Shown in pieces: positions 47,311-58,492 of a DNA stretch of 64,000 bases. Every line of letters begins with the position of its first letter. Within the stretch, counting starts at the first letter, position 1. A model generated the notes under the pieces. That model was not told where the DNA came from, did not search any database, and saw only the letters and a list, made by a program, of their open reading frames with translations. The stretch is from Straminergon stramineum. Its lineage: Eukaryota; Streptophyta; Bryopsida; Hypnales; Calliergonaceae. The translations under genes and the position numbers were made by a program. The stretch covers positions 9,860,501 to 9,924,500 of the forward strand of contig OY987273.1 of assembly GCA_963920665.1 (NCBI GenBank). The letters run 5' to 3'.

Positions 47311-50300
47311 GATTTAAGAACTGAACCAGTACTGAGCAGGTCTAGCAGCGGAGGAAACTGAAATTCAATTGGAACCCAGCAACTGGAGTTTGGAAGGTGG
47401 AGCAAATTAAAATTTAAGGTAAGGTTTTTGAATGTTTGGAAATCTTGATAAAAAAGCTAAACTCTCAATAATTAGTGAGCACTCATAGGAACATCCACAA
47501 CTCATAACACTCTCCTTCAAACGCTTAAGACACCAAAAACAATGAGAGTTGAAGAAGTTGAAATGAAAGGTTAGAGACGAAAGGAAGAAGAAGAAGAAAA
47601 GGAATCTAGATAATTAATGAGGTGAGAATCGTTTGAATTTGATTTTATTCTAATTACTATTCACTAAGTTGTTGGTTAGTCATTGATTAGGATTCTTTTA
47701 GGAATTAGAAGGCTAGGCTTTGGTTAGGTTTTGTTTTGTTAGGCTTAATAAGACAAATGGATAAAGACAAAATGCCAACTAATATCTTTTGAAAGATTAG
47801 GAAATTACGAAATAATTAGGATTTATTAGATTTGATTTGATTTAGTGGATTTAAAAGGTTTTGAGGTATTAAAATAATTTCTAATTATTTTAAATACAAC
47901 CAAAATTAATAAAATCCCATAACCATTAGTAGGAAAAGAAAAATTGAAATTAAAAGACAACATCGAACGAGGTTTCATTTCAAATGGCGTGATGAATTAG
48001 CGAAATGGAGGATGGAGCGGGATACTACGAAACCATTCACCTCGTAATTCTCGAGGACGGTACAATCGATCACTTCATAGGAAAGGTACGTTAAATTCTT
48101 TATATTTCATTTAAATTCCAATTTGATTAAAATCTCACTTGACAAAATAAACCATTGAAACCTTTAGGAAAATTAGAAAAGAAAATTAACCTTTAAAATT
48201 AAAATTATTCGTTTAGACTAAGAAATAATTAATGAATGAAATTTAACTCGTTAGACTTTTTAAAACAAATTTCATTCATTAATAATTTTTTAAGAATTAA
48301 TTTTCAGTATTTTACCTTGTTGGAAAGGTAATTTCTGAATTTTCATAAAACCCTAAAAATACTAATTTTAGAATAGAGAATTTAGTTAAAAAGAATTTCT
48401 AAAGAATCGTTAAGGAATCATTTAAATAAGGAATCAATTAGGGAATCTTTTAAAGATTCCAGAACCTCTTTCCATTTAAAAAATACTTTAATTTTAAGTG
48501 AGAAAAGGTTGGATGAAGTTTGATTTTGATTTGGATGAAATTCTTTAATTAGTAGTCAAATTAGGTTTAATTTTAGAATTAGGTAATTAACATAACTAAA
48601 AACTTAACCCTAAAATTTAGAATTATTTCGAGTAGCTTTACTATTTTTAATTTGTGGATGAAAGTTGTGATGTAGTTTAGGATCAATATTTCATCCATCC
48701 ATTTCTTTTATTAGGAAAGTCAGAATTTAACTTGCTTTACCATTTTGGAAAGGGCAAATTACATTCTATAAAGTAGGTTAGATTGATGTTAGTTTGGATT
48801 TATCTTTTGATTAGTTAATTGATTTAGTTAACCATAGCGTAGAAAATTAGAATTTACTTTATTTAAGTTTAATTTGGATATTTAAAACAAAGTGTCCATT
48901 GCTTGGAAGGCGCAAATTGAACTTAGATAAAAATCACCCTAATAATATTGATTGATAGGCCGTTAGAACCCGTGTGCACATTTTGACTCGAAGGGTGGAG
49001 TTGAAAACACTCACAGAAACAAACCCAAACAAAATTGCCAGAGTTGCATCGAGGCTCATGGGAAAGGGGCCATAAAACGAAGGGAGGAGGGCATTCTTCT
49101 TCCAATGCCTTGGTGGATATTGGGAAAAGACCTCCTCAACCTTCAAGGGGGGTCCTCATCCGCGATGATACCATTCGAATTCAAAAGGACAAAGAATGGC
49201 TAATCAAGATGATAGTGCCTCCCTAGAAGACTTGACTAGTATGGCTTACTTGGATTCTACGTATAGACTATATTACCAAAGTCAAGCACTTGACTACTTG
49301 TTGGAAGCACATTCTTCGCAAACCACAAGGACCCTCTAAGCTCTAAAGGATTCCAACATGTTGAAATTGATTTTGAAGGCAAACGGGCTAGCTTCATGAA
49401 CTCATGCAAAGTAAAAGCTCAGGGTTGGGGAAGCATCGACCTATGAACAAGGTGAAGGAAGTGGCTTTCAGAACGACCCAAATGTGAATGACTAGACATT
49501 TGTAGGAATCATTCAATTTAGCTTCACATCCCATGATAATAGATGAAGGGTAAGGTTTCTAGCTTTAGTTGCACTATGTTTCTAGTTGTTTTGGCGAGTA
49601 CGATGTAGTGGTTTAGTGTTTTCTTCTTTCATTCCACTTCTATGGCTTTCTAGCATACCTATGTACAACAATTCCATATGGCAGTGATCTTTATTTCATA
49701 CTACCTTTTTTGCCTCTCTACTAATTTTTGAAATCATATCGAGAATGACTTTTTTGGATTCTTTTGAAAATAAATTGTATGAATCAAATCAAAAAAGCTC
49801 CTAAAGTTTAACTTTCCAAATTAGTTTCACATGAATTGAGAAGAAAACTAGGTCACCAGAGTGGAGTATCATTGCCCAATTAGATATTTCTCTTCAAAAT
49901 CATCTGAAATGATAAGGTTCTAATTGTAGGAAGCTTTTCAACTAACCTTTCAAGAAACTTGGCCAAAAAAGGAATAAATGGCATTCAAATACAACATGCC
50001 CCTTTTTGTGGATGTTCACTTCACATTACCATACCTTGAAATGGTTCACCCCTTCCTTGGGGTTCAAAATTTCTAATTCATAAAAAACATGAGTAGGCCA
50101 ACATACAAAACCCACCTAATTCCTCAATATCCATTGTAATTTTCTTCAAATTATGCTACAACTAGAAAAACCTATAAGCTTTTGGTGAATGCAATTTCAT
50201 TTCAATCAATGCAAGATAGAAAATGTTATGGATGAATAGACCAATACAAGGAGGAACAATGGAGCAAATCACTAGAGACAAATAAGCCCAAATAAGTTTC

Positions 50301-50902
50301 CTTGATAAATATGATATTTTTGGTGCAATCAATTTTGAATTCTCTACTATTCATATGAAAATTGTAAATACACGTTGTATTGTAGACTTCACAAGGAAAT
50401 TTTATCAAAATACTATGTTGGCTTTTATGGTCAAGATTTAAGAACTTCCCATGTTCCAATTTGATTGTAATTTTGTGTGAGAATCCCATTCCATTCATCA
50501 TACCATAACCTTCTACCAAAACATAAGAAAGCCATATTCATCCATATAGAAAAGTAGTTAGATTCAAAAATGGTATGGCCTTTTCTTACTTCGATACATG
50601 CCACTAGTGTGCCTAATCCAATATCACTATTTTGGTACACATATGTGGTGACGTGAAACTCTAATTTTTTTTGGTTTACCTAGTAAAACTAACCGGAAAC
50701 TAGAGATAGGTATCCGGATTTAGCTAAGGAACCATTGAGAGCTAAAATAGAGAAGGAAAATGAGATAATGGAGAGATCTGCTCGATCCGTTCCCAAGAGG
50801 TGAATGGGTTTGAACGGAAGTCTAACCGGATAGGGGATGGACCAGATATCGTAGAGGAACTGGATCCAGAATAGGTCATGATGAGGTGGCAAGGGGTTCA
50901 AC

Positions 50903-50913
50903 GACTATATAAG
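50903..50913 (+). promoter_or_regulatory. TATA box of LTR B1
   Basis: ACTATATAAGG, about 265 bp upstream of the ATG at 51171. The same box occurs at the same distance in B2 (60438-60450, minus strand). It would place the LTR-embedded frame at the start of the transcript. Confidence 0.7.
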
Positions 50914-51170
50914 GGCCGGCCTACCCAGTTGAACCTCTTTTGCATTTTTCGTTTATCAATGCTCTCCATGCTCTGAGCTTGCTATTTGCGTCTATCAATT
51001 AGCTTTCCATGTCAGTCTTTGTGTGAGAGTGTCTTTTGCGAGGGTTGTGGTATTAGTGTTACAGCTTGGATTTCCGGTTAAGATCGGAGAGAGAAAGTGA
51101 GGAACGGGATGTGCGGCTAGGAGAGAGTGAGGTAGAATTGGAAAGGGGTTCCAAGCGCGCATTCGTGTCC

Positions 51171-52841
51171 ATGCTGCAACTTAGGAGAAGTAGAGGCAGA
51201 CAGGCTAGTATGTCCTCGATGGAGGTGAAGCTCATGAAAGTAATTCCGGTTATTCCCTCTACTGAACCAACCAAGTCCCAACTCATGGAGGATTTGACTT
51301 CCATGGGTTGCTTGGGGTTTGCAGAGAAACCCTGGGGCTTCAGAGAGGAAGTGATGGTGAGAGAACTCTTGGGCAAGCTGTCCAATGAGTTTGACAACAC
51401 CATGAGAGGAGTTGTGCATCTCTGGACGAATGATGTCTAGGGAGCAGTATACAGTTTCTGGGCAGGAGGATTAGGAATGGTGAACCGAAAGGACGAGTTT
51501 GTTTGGGGGAAGTTCCAGGGTGCTGTCAACCCAAAGAACGGATATACCATGGAGGACTACGTTGACGAGTGGCACTGCCAGCTGCTACAATTCCTAGTTC
51601 CGATCCTACATCTGAAAAAGACAATGAGGATAACGATCTCCCTCGTGAATACTATCTTTGGCGCCCTGAGAGTCGACTGGGTCCAGATCATTTCCAATCT
51701 AGTCACCTAGCTCGTAGGAAGAGTTGGGAAGAGTAGGGCCACCCCTATGTGTCCCTACTTCATCCATCTCTACCATTCCCATCAGCTCCTGAGCGTAGGA
51801 GAGGAGAAGGTGTAGAGGGCTCAAGAAGTTCTCCTAAGGTACAGGGAATCAGAAATGGATGATGAAGTCGAATCCGGTTCTGAATCCAAGGAGAATAGTG
51901 AGTCAGAGGAGGAGGAATCGGAGATGCCGTTGATGAAGCGATAGAAGACGACCTCCTCCAACAAGCGAGGGATGCCACCCGCTCATAACACCTTGGCCCC
52001 GGAAGAGAAACCGGAGGTTGAGAAGACCGTGTCGGAGGAATCAAATCTCAACGATCCTTTCAACCCTCTTGTCAAGATCCTGTGCAACGTGAGATTGGAT
52101 TGGGAAGTGAAGAGGAGGATCCTGCTCGCGATTGGGAAGTTGGTGGAAGCGCTGCCAAATAGAGAGCTACCAGAGAAGGTGGCAAGCTGCAATTCCAATC
52201 CGATTGAGTCCTGGAAATAGGAGACGGAGATCTAGAGATTGCAGGAAGAAGTGGATTGGGCGAAGATGGAGCTCCTTGTACTCAAGGAGAACTTTGCAGC
52301 CGCTCGATCGATGGTGGATGATTCTCAAAAGATGATGGAGTGGGTGAAGGCCACATTCGGGGAGATCGGAATGGCTGCCACTAAGGCGAAGCTGTTTGAT
52401 GAGAAGGTGCATGAAGAGAAGAGGCCATCAGATTCCTGGATGGTCAAGATTCTCATAGACTTTGCCGAGTAGGTTGAAGCGGCAATGAAGGAGGCACGGA
52501 AGGCAGTGGATCGGATGGAGGAGAGTACCCAGATATTGTCGGGAGCAACTTGTTCTTGCAAGATTCAACTCTCGGATATTTCTCTTCTGGATTCAATCCC
52601 GGATGTGATGGTAGGGGAGGGAAAGGATGCGAACCCCAAGTCTAAGAGATCGAAGGCTAGGGCGAATCAGGCCAGTGCGCCCGGAACTGCTATCGACTTG
52701 GACTCAACCCTTGGATCCATAGAAGGTGACCCGGTTCCAAATCCTCAGGAGGGGGAGCGGAATTGGAACTTGAATGAGATCTTCAAGCAAATGGAGTCAG
52801 AAGCAGATAGTGCCACCATCAGATCTCGGGTGGGCACTTAG
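51171..52841 (+). pseudogene. LTR-embedded ORF, family B, copy B1
   Basis: One frame from ATG 51171 to TAG 52839, 557 codons, no frameshift. All seven premature stops are TAG (51438, 51708, 51813, 51942, 52218, 52233, 52470). At several of these B2 has CAG/CAA or TGG. The conserved core is QLLQFLVPILHLKK, VNTIFGAL and CPYFIHLYHSHQLLS, which matches the family A core FLIPILYPEKPT and PYLFHLYHHAELLS. C-terminal of this are an acidic run, a helical region and an NPKSKRSKARANQ basic patch. It is a distant homologue of the family A protein; function unknown. Confidence 0.75.
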
Positions 52842-55800
52842 TGTGTAAATAGTAGGAATGTTAGGAACGGATTCGGATCCTGTTCCGATCAAGTTAGGAG
52901 TAGGTAGGACCGAAAAGTCTAGCCCAAGTCACGGCGGAACTTTTGAAGGCATTTTCGCCCACTTGTACTTTTTTATTATATTTAAGTCAGTCCTTGCAAA
53001 AGGAATTGAGAGTGTTTTCTTTTTGCAAATTCTTGTACCTTTGTATGCACTCTTGTGTTGTGTGTGTGTCTCCCAGGCTTGGCAGGTTTTGCATGATGAG
53101 GAGTTAGGAAGGTGTAGGACTGATTTGTGACTTGATCTCTGCCCTTGGTGTACAAGTTTCCGATCCTTAGTGTACGTGAGTAGGTTGTAGAAGTGTTGGG
53201 AGTGAACTTTAGTGCCTCAGCAGATCTAGAGTTTTGAGTTCCAAGTGAGATAGCCATTGTTAGGCTAGGTGGATGGTGAGGGTATCCTTTGTCATGCTAG
53301 AACTTCTGGGTAGGGAATCTAGTTGAATGTCCGATCTTCTGAGAGGTCTCACCACCTTAGTTGGTAAACGGAATAGCTTTAGTAATTGCTGGAATGGACG
53401 AGTACACTTGTGACTACCTAGCTTCGCATGGGAAGGAGCTGATATCAAGGTCACTGTAGTAAGAATGGATCGTACAGGGGATTTTTGTGTGACTTGCAAA
53501 CCGGATTGCTATTCGAGTTGTTGTGAGGGATCAAACTGGATCCGAATTAGTTTAGGAGAGGAAGAGATAGGAGAGTGGACCTACGGCCATTATAATCCAT
53601 GGAAGGAGTGGTGGGCCTACCACTCACAAAATCAAGTGGCGACACCTTTGATGGTCCAACAGAGGCAAAATTAAACCAGAATAGGAGTAAGGAGACATAC
53701 GGACAATCCCAAATGGATTGGCCCAGAAAGAGAGAGAGGACCAGAAATGGTGCGGTCCTAAGATTGGGTTAAATTGGACCAACTAGAGATTTAGGGAACC
53801 AAGACAGAAGTAATTCGGTCCAAGACTATCTAGTGGTTGGTTGTTTCCGGTTTTAGATCTAGGATCGGAAGGAAAGTTTTAGAGGTTAATAAGGCTTACT
53901 CGCTTAATTAAAGTAAATACTTCATAGAATCTTGTGGATTCGATCTTTAGAGTCACTTAGTTATGCTCTAGAGTGATTTTTGTGAGTATAACAGGGAATT
54001 TACTTGCTCTGTGCTACGACAACATACAACTTCAAAACACCATATACATTCTTTGATGTCAAAACATTGCATTTCTTTATATAACCACAATAAACAACAT
54101 ACAAAATAATTATGGTGATAGTAGTTTTCCTCATTGTGTTCCTATGTGTTTTATTTTGTGTTGAGGTAGTCCTTCAAAATGGGCTCCAGTCCCATTTCTT
54201 CTAATTTTGTATCAAATTTTCCTATACTAGCTCTATTCCATTTATTCTAGTTCAAATAAAAACGACTTTCTGCCCTTAGATCTTTGAACTCTAATACCAT
54301 CAATGGTAATCTTTGCTCATGGAACTTCACCAACTTTTGAAGCATTGCTAATTCTCCAACAATATTGCCATATGCATAAGAAGAAGCCAAAACCTCTACT
54401 TGCAGAATGTGCTTTATGGTGGCATTGTAATATTCTTTCTTCTTTTCCATTATTTGAAGTCCTAGGCCTTGCCTTTCATTGTCTACCTGTCGACGTTTGC
54501 GAAGACAGGTTTTAAGTTTTGATTCCCATAACAAATAATCATCCATTTTATGCACCTTTCTACTCCTCATTTTCTTCAAATAAAAATCTTGATTTCTTTT
54601 TAAGGAATAGAAGACCTTGTCATTCTTTTTGATGATGTTCGTTATGGCCTTCAATTCTTGCTTCAACAATCAACACCTCTACGGAAGTGGGGTTCACTTC
54701 CTACTCCTTCAAATTTTTCAATTGCTCACTCATTGCACACAGTGCAAATTTTGCACTTTCTATTTTGACAAGCAACATCGCCTTTTCCTATTTCCAATTG
54801 CTTCCTCTGCCACTCTTGTGAGCTTCTCACCAAATAGGGTCCACTTCCCTAGCCACCCCATCAATCATGCCTTTTTCATCAATCTCTCATAGTATGATGG
54901 CTTTTGGGGCTGATTGCTTGCTTTGGCGGACTCCCACATCCAAAGCCTGACTAGATTCTTGCATGGCAACATCCTCGTCATCATTGTGGAAAGAATACTC
55001 ATTGTATTCAAAGGTGTGTTGATCAAAGCTAGAAGTCTTTGACCAAACCACACTTTCATTGCAAACAAATGACATCCCATGCTTCACCTTAGAGAACATC
55101 TTCTTTACATCCACAGGTTCATTTGGTAGTAAAATTCTTGTGGTCTTTGGAATGATTGTGATAGGGACCTCCTTCAATGTTGACCAATCCATCTCCTTCT
55201 TCAACACATGTTCAGCACACACCATTCTCACAAGAAAAAAAATAGAAATTGTCATTTCAATAAGTTGAATCCTCCAAATACAAGTGCTTCTACACCTCAT
55301 AACATCTAAGTATAAATCCCTCGTCCTTGGAGTATGCAAGATTTACTTTGTTTTGCAAGGGAAATAACTTGTTGATGTGGCACCAATCCACATATTTGCA
55401 AACTGTTTTGTAACTCCAAGGCTCAGGTTCATTTCTCCAACCTTTAAATGCCTTAATCTTCAGATGGATGAAAATGGCCACACACTTCTTATGAATTTTC
55501 TTGGACCGTTTTCAACCCTTGTTGCAGATCAATTTCGTCTCTTGTCATGTAAGGCATTTCATTGTGGTAGGTGACAATGGTAGGGGCTCTATCTCCATAG
55601 TGCTCAATCTCTATATTCAATTCTACTCAGATAGTATGCCAAATACAAGAAGCCTAAAACCTTGCTGTACAAATGGAAATCTACTACCTCATGGTACTTC
55701 ACATTTACAAATAGATAAACGTAAACATTTATAATGACAATCGAGTTTCAAACAATTTGGTGTGATTTACGATCAATGGAATATATAGATGAAAGTGACA

Positions 55801-55904
55801 TGAGAAGGGATAGAATATCGTCCTCATAACACCCACCTCCCTTCCCAAGCATACAATCAGCCACTTCAAGGTGAATAAAAGACAAGGCGCAAGAAGAAAG
55901 GATG

Positions 55905-56215
55905 GGAGACTATGGGTCTAGATGGGGAGCATGCGGTTCCACAAGGGGTATGTGTGGGTCGAGAGGGCAACCATGGGTCTCAGACCTCCGGAAGCAACCG
56001 TGGCGTCAACCCATTTGGAGGTGGGCAACTACAATTGAGGCACAATGGCACAACTAGGGTGACCGCGGGTTTGGTGGCAACTGCGGCTGAGGGGCAACTA
56101 CGAATCTTGGGCGATCACAAGTTTGGCGACAATGATTGGGGCCACATATAGTTTCTAGCGACCATTGCTCGAAGGTGACCATGGGTTCAGGGAACCATGA
56201 CTTGGAGCGTGTGCA
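55905..56215 (-). repeat. Degenerate GACCCATGGTTGCC-type minisatellite
   Basis: Read on the minus strand it resembles the tract upstream of gene Z (38.2-38.6 kb), e.g. plus-strand GGGCAACCATGGGTCTCAG. It lies just upstream of gene Y. Open frames on the plus strand here (GGGQLQLRHNG...) are by-products of the repeat. Confidence 0.5.
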
Positions 56216-57157
56216 AGTCCCAAACCTCCAACCATGATTGCAAATACCTAGAAAGCTCTTAAATATTCTATTTTGATTTATAAAATGAAAATTATGATGA
56301 CTTCTAGTTTTTAAACAATTTTGGATTTTCTAAATATTCTATCTTCTTAGAAAATAATAAAATCGTGGGGTGTCCATTTTATATCTCAATAAAATAACCA
56401 TTTAGACTGACATTTTCCAATTCCATAACTACATTTTTAAGAATTCTTTTTTTTAAGTCATTATGTACCTCTTTATACCTACTATTTTCTCCTATGTGTT
56501 GTACAATTCCAAATGATCTACATTTTCTTAGGCATGTAGCCAATTTGCATTGATGAATGAGTCTAAAGAAGCAACATCATTTTCGAAAAAAATTCAAACA
56601 TATGTGATGTTGTGAAGTCTAGGTGCATTCTTTTTTGCATGGCTAAAACAATGACTTTAGTCAATTCAAAGGGTAATATTTTTCAATCTTCATGGTGAGA
56701 ATTTCTAACATTTTTACCCCATCTCGTCAAGTCCGTGTACTGCCAATTCCTAAGGTTTAGGGTGTTCCTAAACCATTTTGTGGAAAATTTAGTACTTGTA
56801 GTAGGAAAGGTAGTGTTTCAGCATTTTAGGTGAAATATAGTCAATGGATTATCTCAATCTAATTTTGGCATATCGACTAAATAAGGACTAGAGTTTTCCA
56901 AAATTAATCTCTATCTTATTTATGAATCATATCAATGCCATGCATTTGATGCTCCTACAATAAACTATACAAAGAATTCATATTCAAACCCAAATGCATG
57001 CAAGTAGGTGGGGGGTATCTACAATACTCAATATTTTGGGTGCAAACATGCACTTTACATTAAAAAGAGTTTATACACTTCCATTGCTTTTCCAAAATGG
57101 AAGGTACAAAAGGTGTCCAATGTTACTATTTCCGCTAAAAAAAGATTACATCAAATC
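56216..57157. other. AT-rich intergenic DNA
   Basis: No gene or clear repeat was found in this stretch between the 5' side of gene Y and the 3' end of the kinase-like pseudogene. Confidence 0.5.
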
Positions 57158-58492
57158 CTATGAGAGGATAGAGTCTCGGAAGATGAATTTGGGTGGTTTC
57201 ATGAACCATGGTTTATCTTTGAGGAGGTCCACCACTTGCGCACATGTTGGTCTTTTGTGAACATCAAGATCAGCTGGTTCATGTAACTTCATGACAAAGT
57301 ACCTTAACAACTCATGATTTCTATCACAGCACAGAGCAAGTAAATTCCTTGTTATGCTCACAAAAATCACTCTAGAACATAACTAAGTGACTCTAAAGAT
57401 CGAACCCACGAGATTTTGTGAAGTATTTACTTTAATTAAGCGAGTAAGCCTTTCTATCCTCCAAATCTTCCTTTCCGGTCCTAGATCTATAACCAGAAGA
57501 AAACCAACCACCAAATGATCCTGGACCGGATTACTTCCGTCCCAATCCTAGAATTGTCCAATTTCCATAATTACCCCTATTCCAGGACTTTTACCACTTC
57601 CAATCCTGGTACTCCTCTAGACAAATCCAATCCGGATTGCCCGTATATCTCTTGTCTCCTATTCCGGTTTAATTTTGCCTCTATTGGATCATCAGAGGGG
57701 TCGCCACTTGATTTTGTGAGTGGTAGGCCCACCACTCCTTCCGCGAATTATAGTAGCTGAAGGACCACTTGATCTACCTCTTCCTCTTATAAGCTAACTC
57801 GGATCCGGTTTAATCCCTCATAACAGTCCAAATAGAAATCTGGTCTGCAGGTCACATAGAAATCCCCCGTACGATCCGTTCTTACTACAACGACCTTGAT
57901 GCCAGATCCTACCCGTGCGAAGCTAGGTAGTTATAAGTATACTCCTCCGTTCCAACATTTACTAGAGCTATTTCGTTTACCAGCAAAGGTGGTGAGACCT
58001 CTTAGAAGATCAGACACTCAACCGGATTTCCCATCTAGGTGTTCTAGCGCAACTAAAGATACCCTCCCTATCCGCCTAGTCTAACAGCGACTATCTCACC
58101 CAGAACTCCCAACTCTAGATATAGTGAGGCACTGAAATTTACTCCCAACACTTCTACAATCTGTTTACGTACACTAAGGAGTGGAAACTATCACACCAAA
58201 GGGAGAGATCAAGTCACAAATTTTCCCTACACCTTACTAACTCCACATCATGCAAACCTGTCAAGCTTGGGAGATACACACAAAACATGAGCGCATACAA
58301 AGGTATAAGGAATTTGCAAAAAGAAGACTCTTAGTACCCTTCGCAGGCCTAACTTAAATACAAGTCAAAAAGTACAAGTGGGCGAAAATGCCTGCAAAAG
58401 TTCCGCCGCAACTTGGGCCGGACTTTTCGCTTCCTACCTACTCCTAATTGGATCGGAATAGGATCCAATTCCATTCCTAACCTACCTACTAT

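Larger units (their letters stand above)
44394..49015. mobile_element. 4.6-kb solo LTR or LARD-like block C
   Basis: 4622 bp, starting TGTGAGCCC and ending CACTCACA (inverted TGTGAG/CTCACA), flanked by GAAAC at 44389-44393 and 49016-49020. No internal LTR pair or coding domain was found. It contains a TATA box (45969-45977), an internal ~82-bp duplication (46401 and 46483, AAAGTTCGGTTTAAAC), and a GTGACAGGGAGCTGG minisatellite (47.19-47.31 kb). A short exon-like stretch at about 48006 (MEDGAGYYETIH...) ends at a splice-donor-like GTACG; its significance is unclear. The size is very large for an LTR, so a non-autonomous LARD element that has lost its LTRs is an alternative. It is inserted in gene Z. 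Confidence 0.8.
38985..49560 (+). pseudogene. Gene Z: coiled-coil and RING-like protein, split by LTRs A3 and C
   Basis: Pieces at 38985-39327, 42849-44393 and 49021-49560. The N-terminal region has FKGWNEELEPWTIKTYEDYI and EWCHIGKFF, matching gene Y (KGWRNEPEPWSYKT). After the A3 site the frame stays open for more than 50 codons. A coiled coil follows (150 codons, 43273-43725, with EISSLQNKMRKLR). Next is a RING-like finger: CPICLEQFGFEGGW (44084), YHL, then one base lost just before 44161, and CLIIQCLIRQCCVICSTPFHD (44161-44223, frame +1). The arrangement C-x2-C, H, C, C-x2-C fits a RING or RING-like E3 finger. The part after LTR C (GVLIRDDTIRIQKDKEWLIK) is not recognised. Several stops and frameshifts make it a pseudogene. 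Confidence 0.55.
50644..54021 (+). mobile_element. Solo LTR of family B, copy B1
   Basis: 3378 bp, starting TGTGGTGACGTG and ending GTGCTACGACA, flanked by ACATA at 50639-50643 and 54022-54026. The 3' part (ATAGAATCTTGTGGATTCGATC) has the look of plant LTR U5 regions. It aligns along its length with B2. No second LTR and no gag-pol. It carries a TATA box and a ~557-codon frame, and it is inserted in gene Y. Confidence 0.9.
50226..55481 (-). pseudogene. Gene Y: paralogue of gene Z, split by LTR B1
   Basis: Minus strand. It begins near 55481 with IKAFKGWRNEPEPWSYKT and YVDWCHINKLF, clearly related to gene Z. After several stops a frame at 54887-55339 ends with a serine- and acid-rich region. 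Then comes a 140-codon coiled coil (54247-54669, with KLKTCLRKRRQVDNE and LAMLQKLVKFHEQRL). LTR B1 follows, and the last part is 50638-50226 (LACIEVRKGHTIFES-like, YFSIWMNMAFLCFGRRLWYD; not recognised). Removing B1 leaves a frame open for more than 30 codons upstream of the junction and about 65 downstream. A RING finger like that of gene Z was not found. Non-functional. Confidence 0.5.

Noticed and set aside
47184..47405. Minus-strand open frame of 73 codons rich in Pro, Ala and Ser
   Set aside because: It is produced by the GTGACAGGGAGCTGG minisatellite read in reverse; there is no homology or conserved start.
48006..48090. Short exon-like MEDGAGYYETIH... followed by a GTACG donor
   Set aside because: Too short to assign, with no partner exon found. 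It is kept only as a note within block C.
51060..51420. Antisense frames of 100-114 codons opposite the family B gene
   Set aside because: They are shadows of the sense frame and recur at the same place in B2. The sense frame has the conserved protein pattern.
55912..56151. 79-codon plus-strand frame rich in Gly and Asn
   Set aside because: It arises from the degenerate GGGCAACCATGGGTCT repeat; no conservation supports it.
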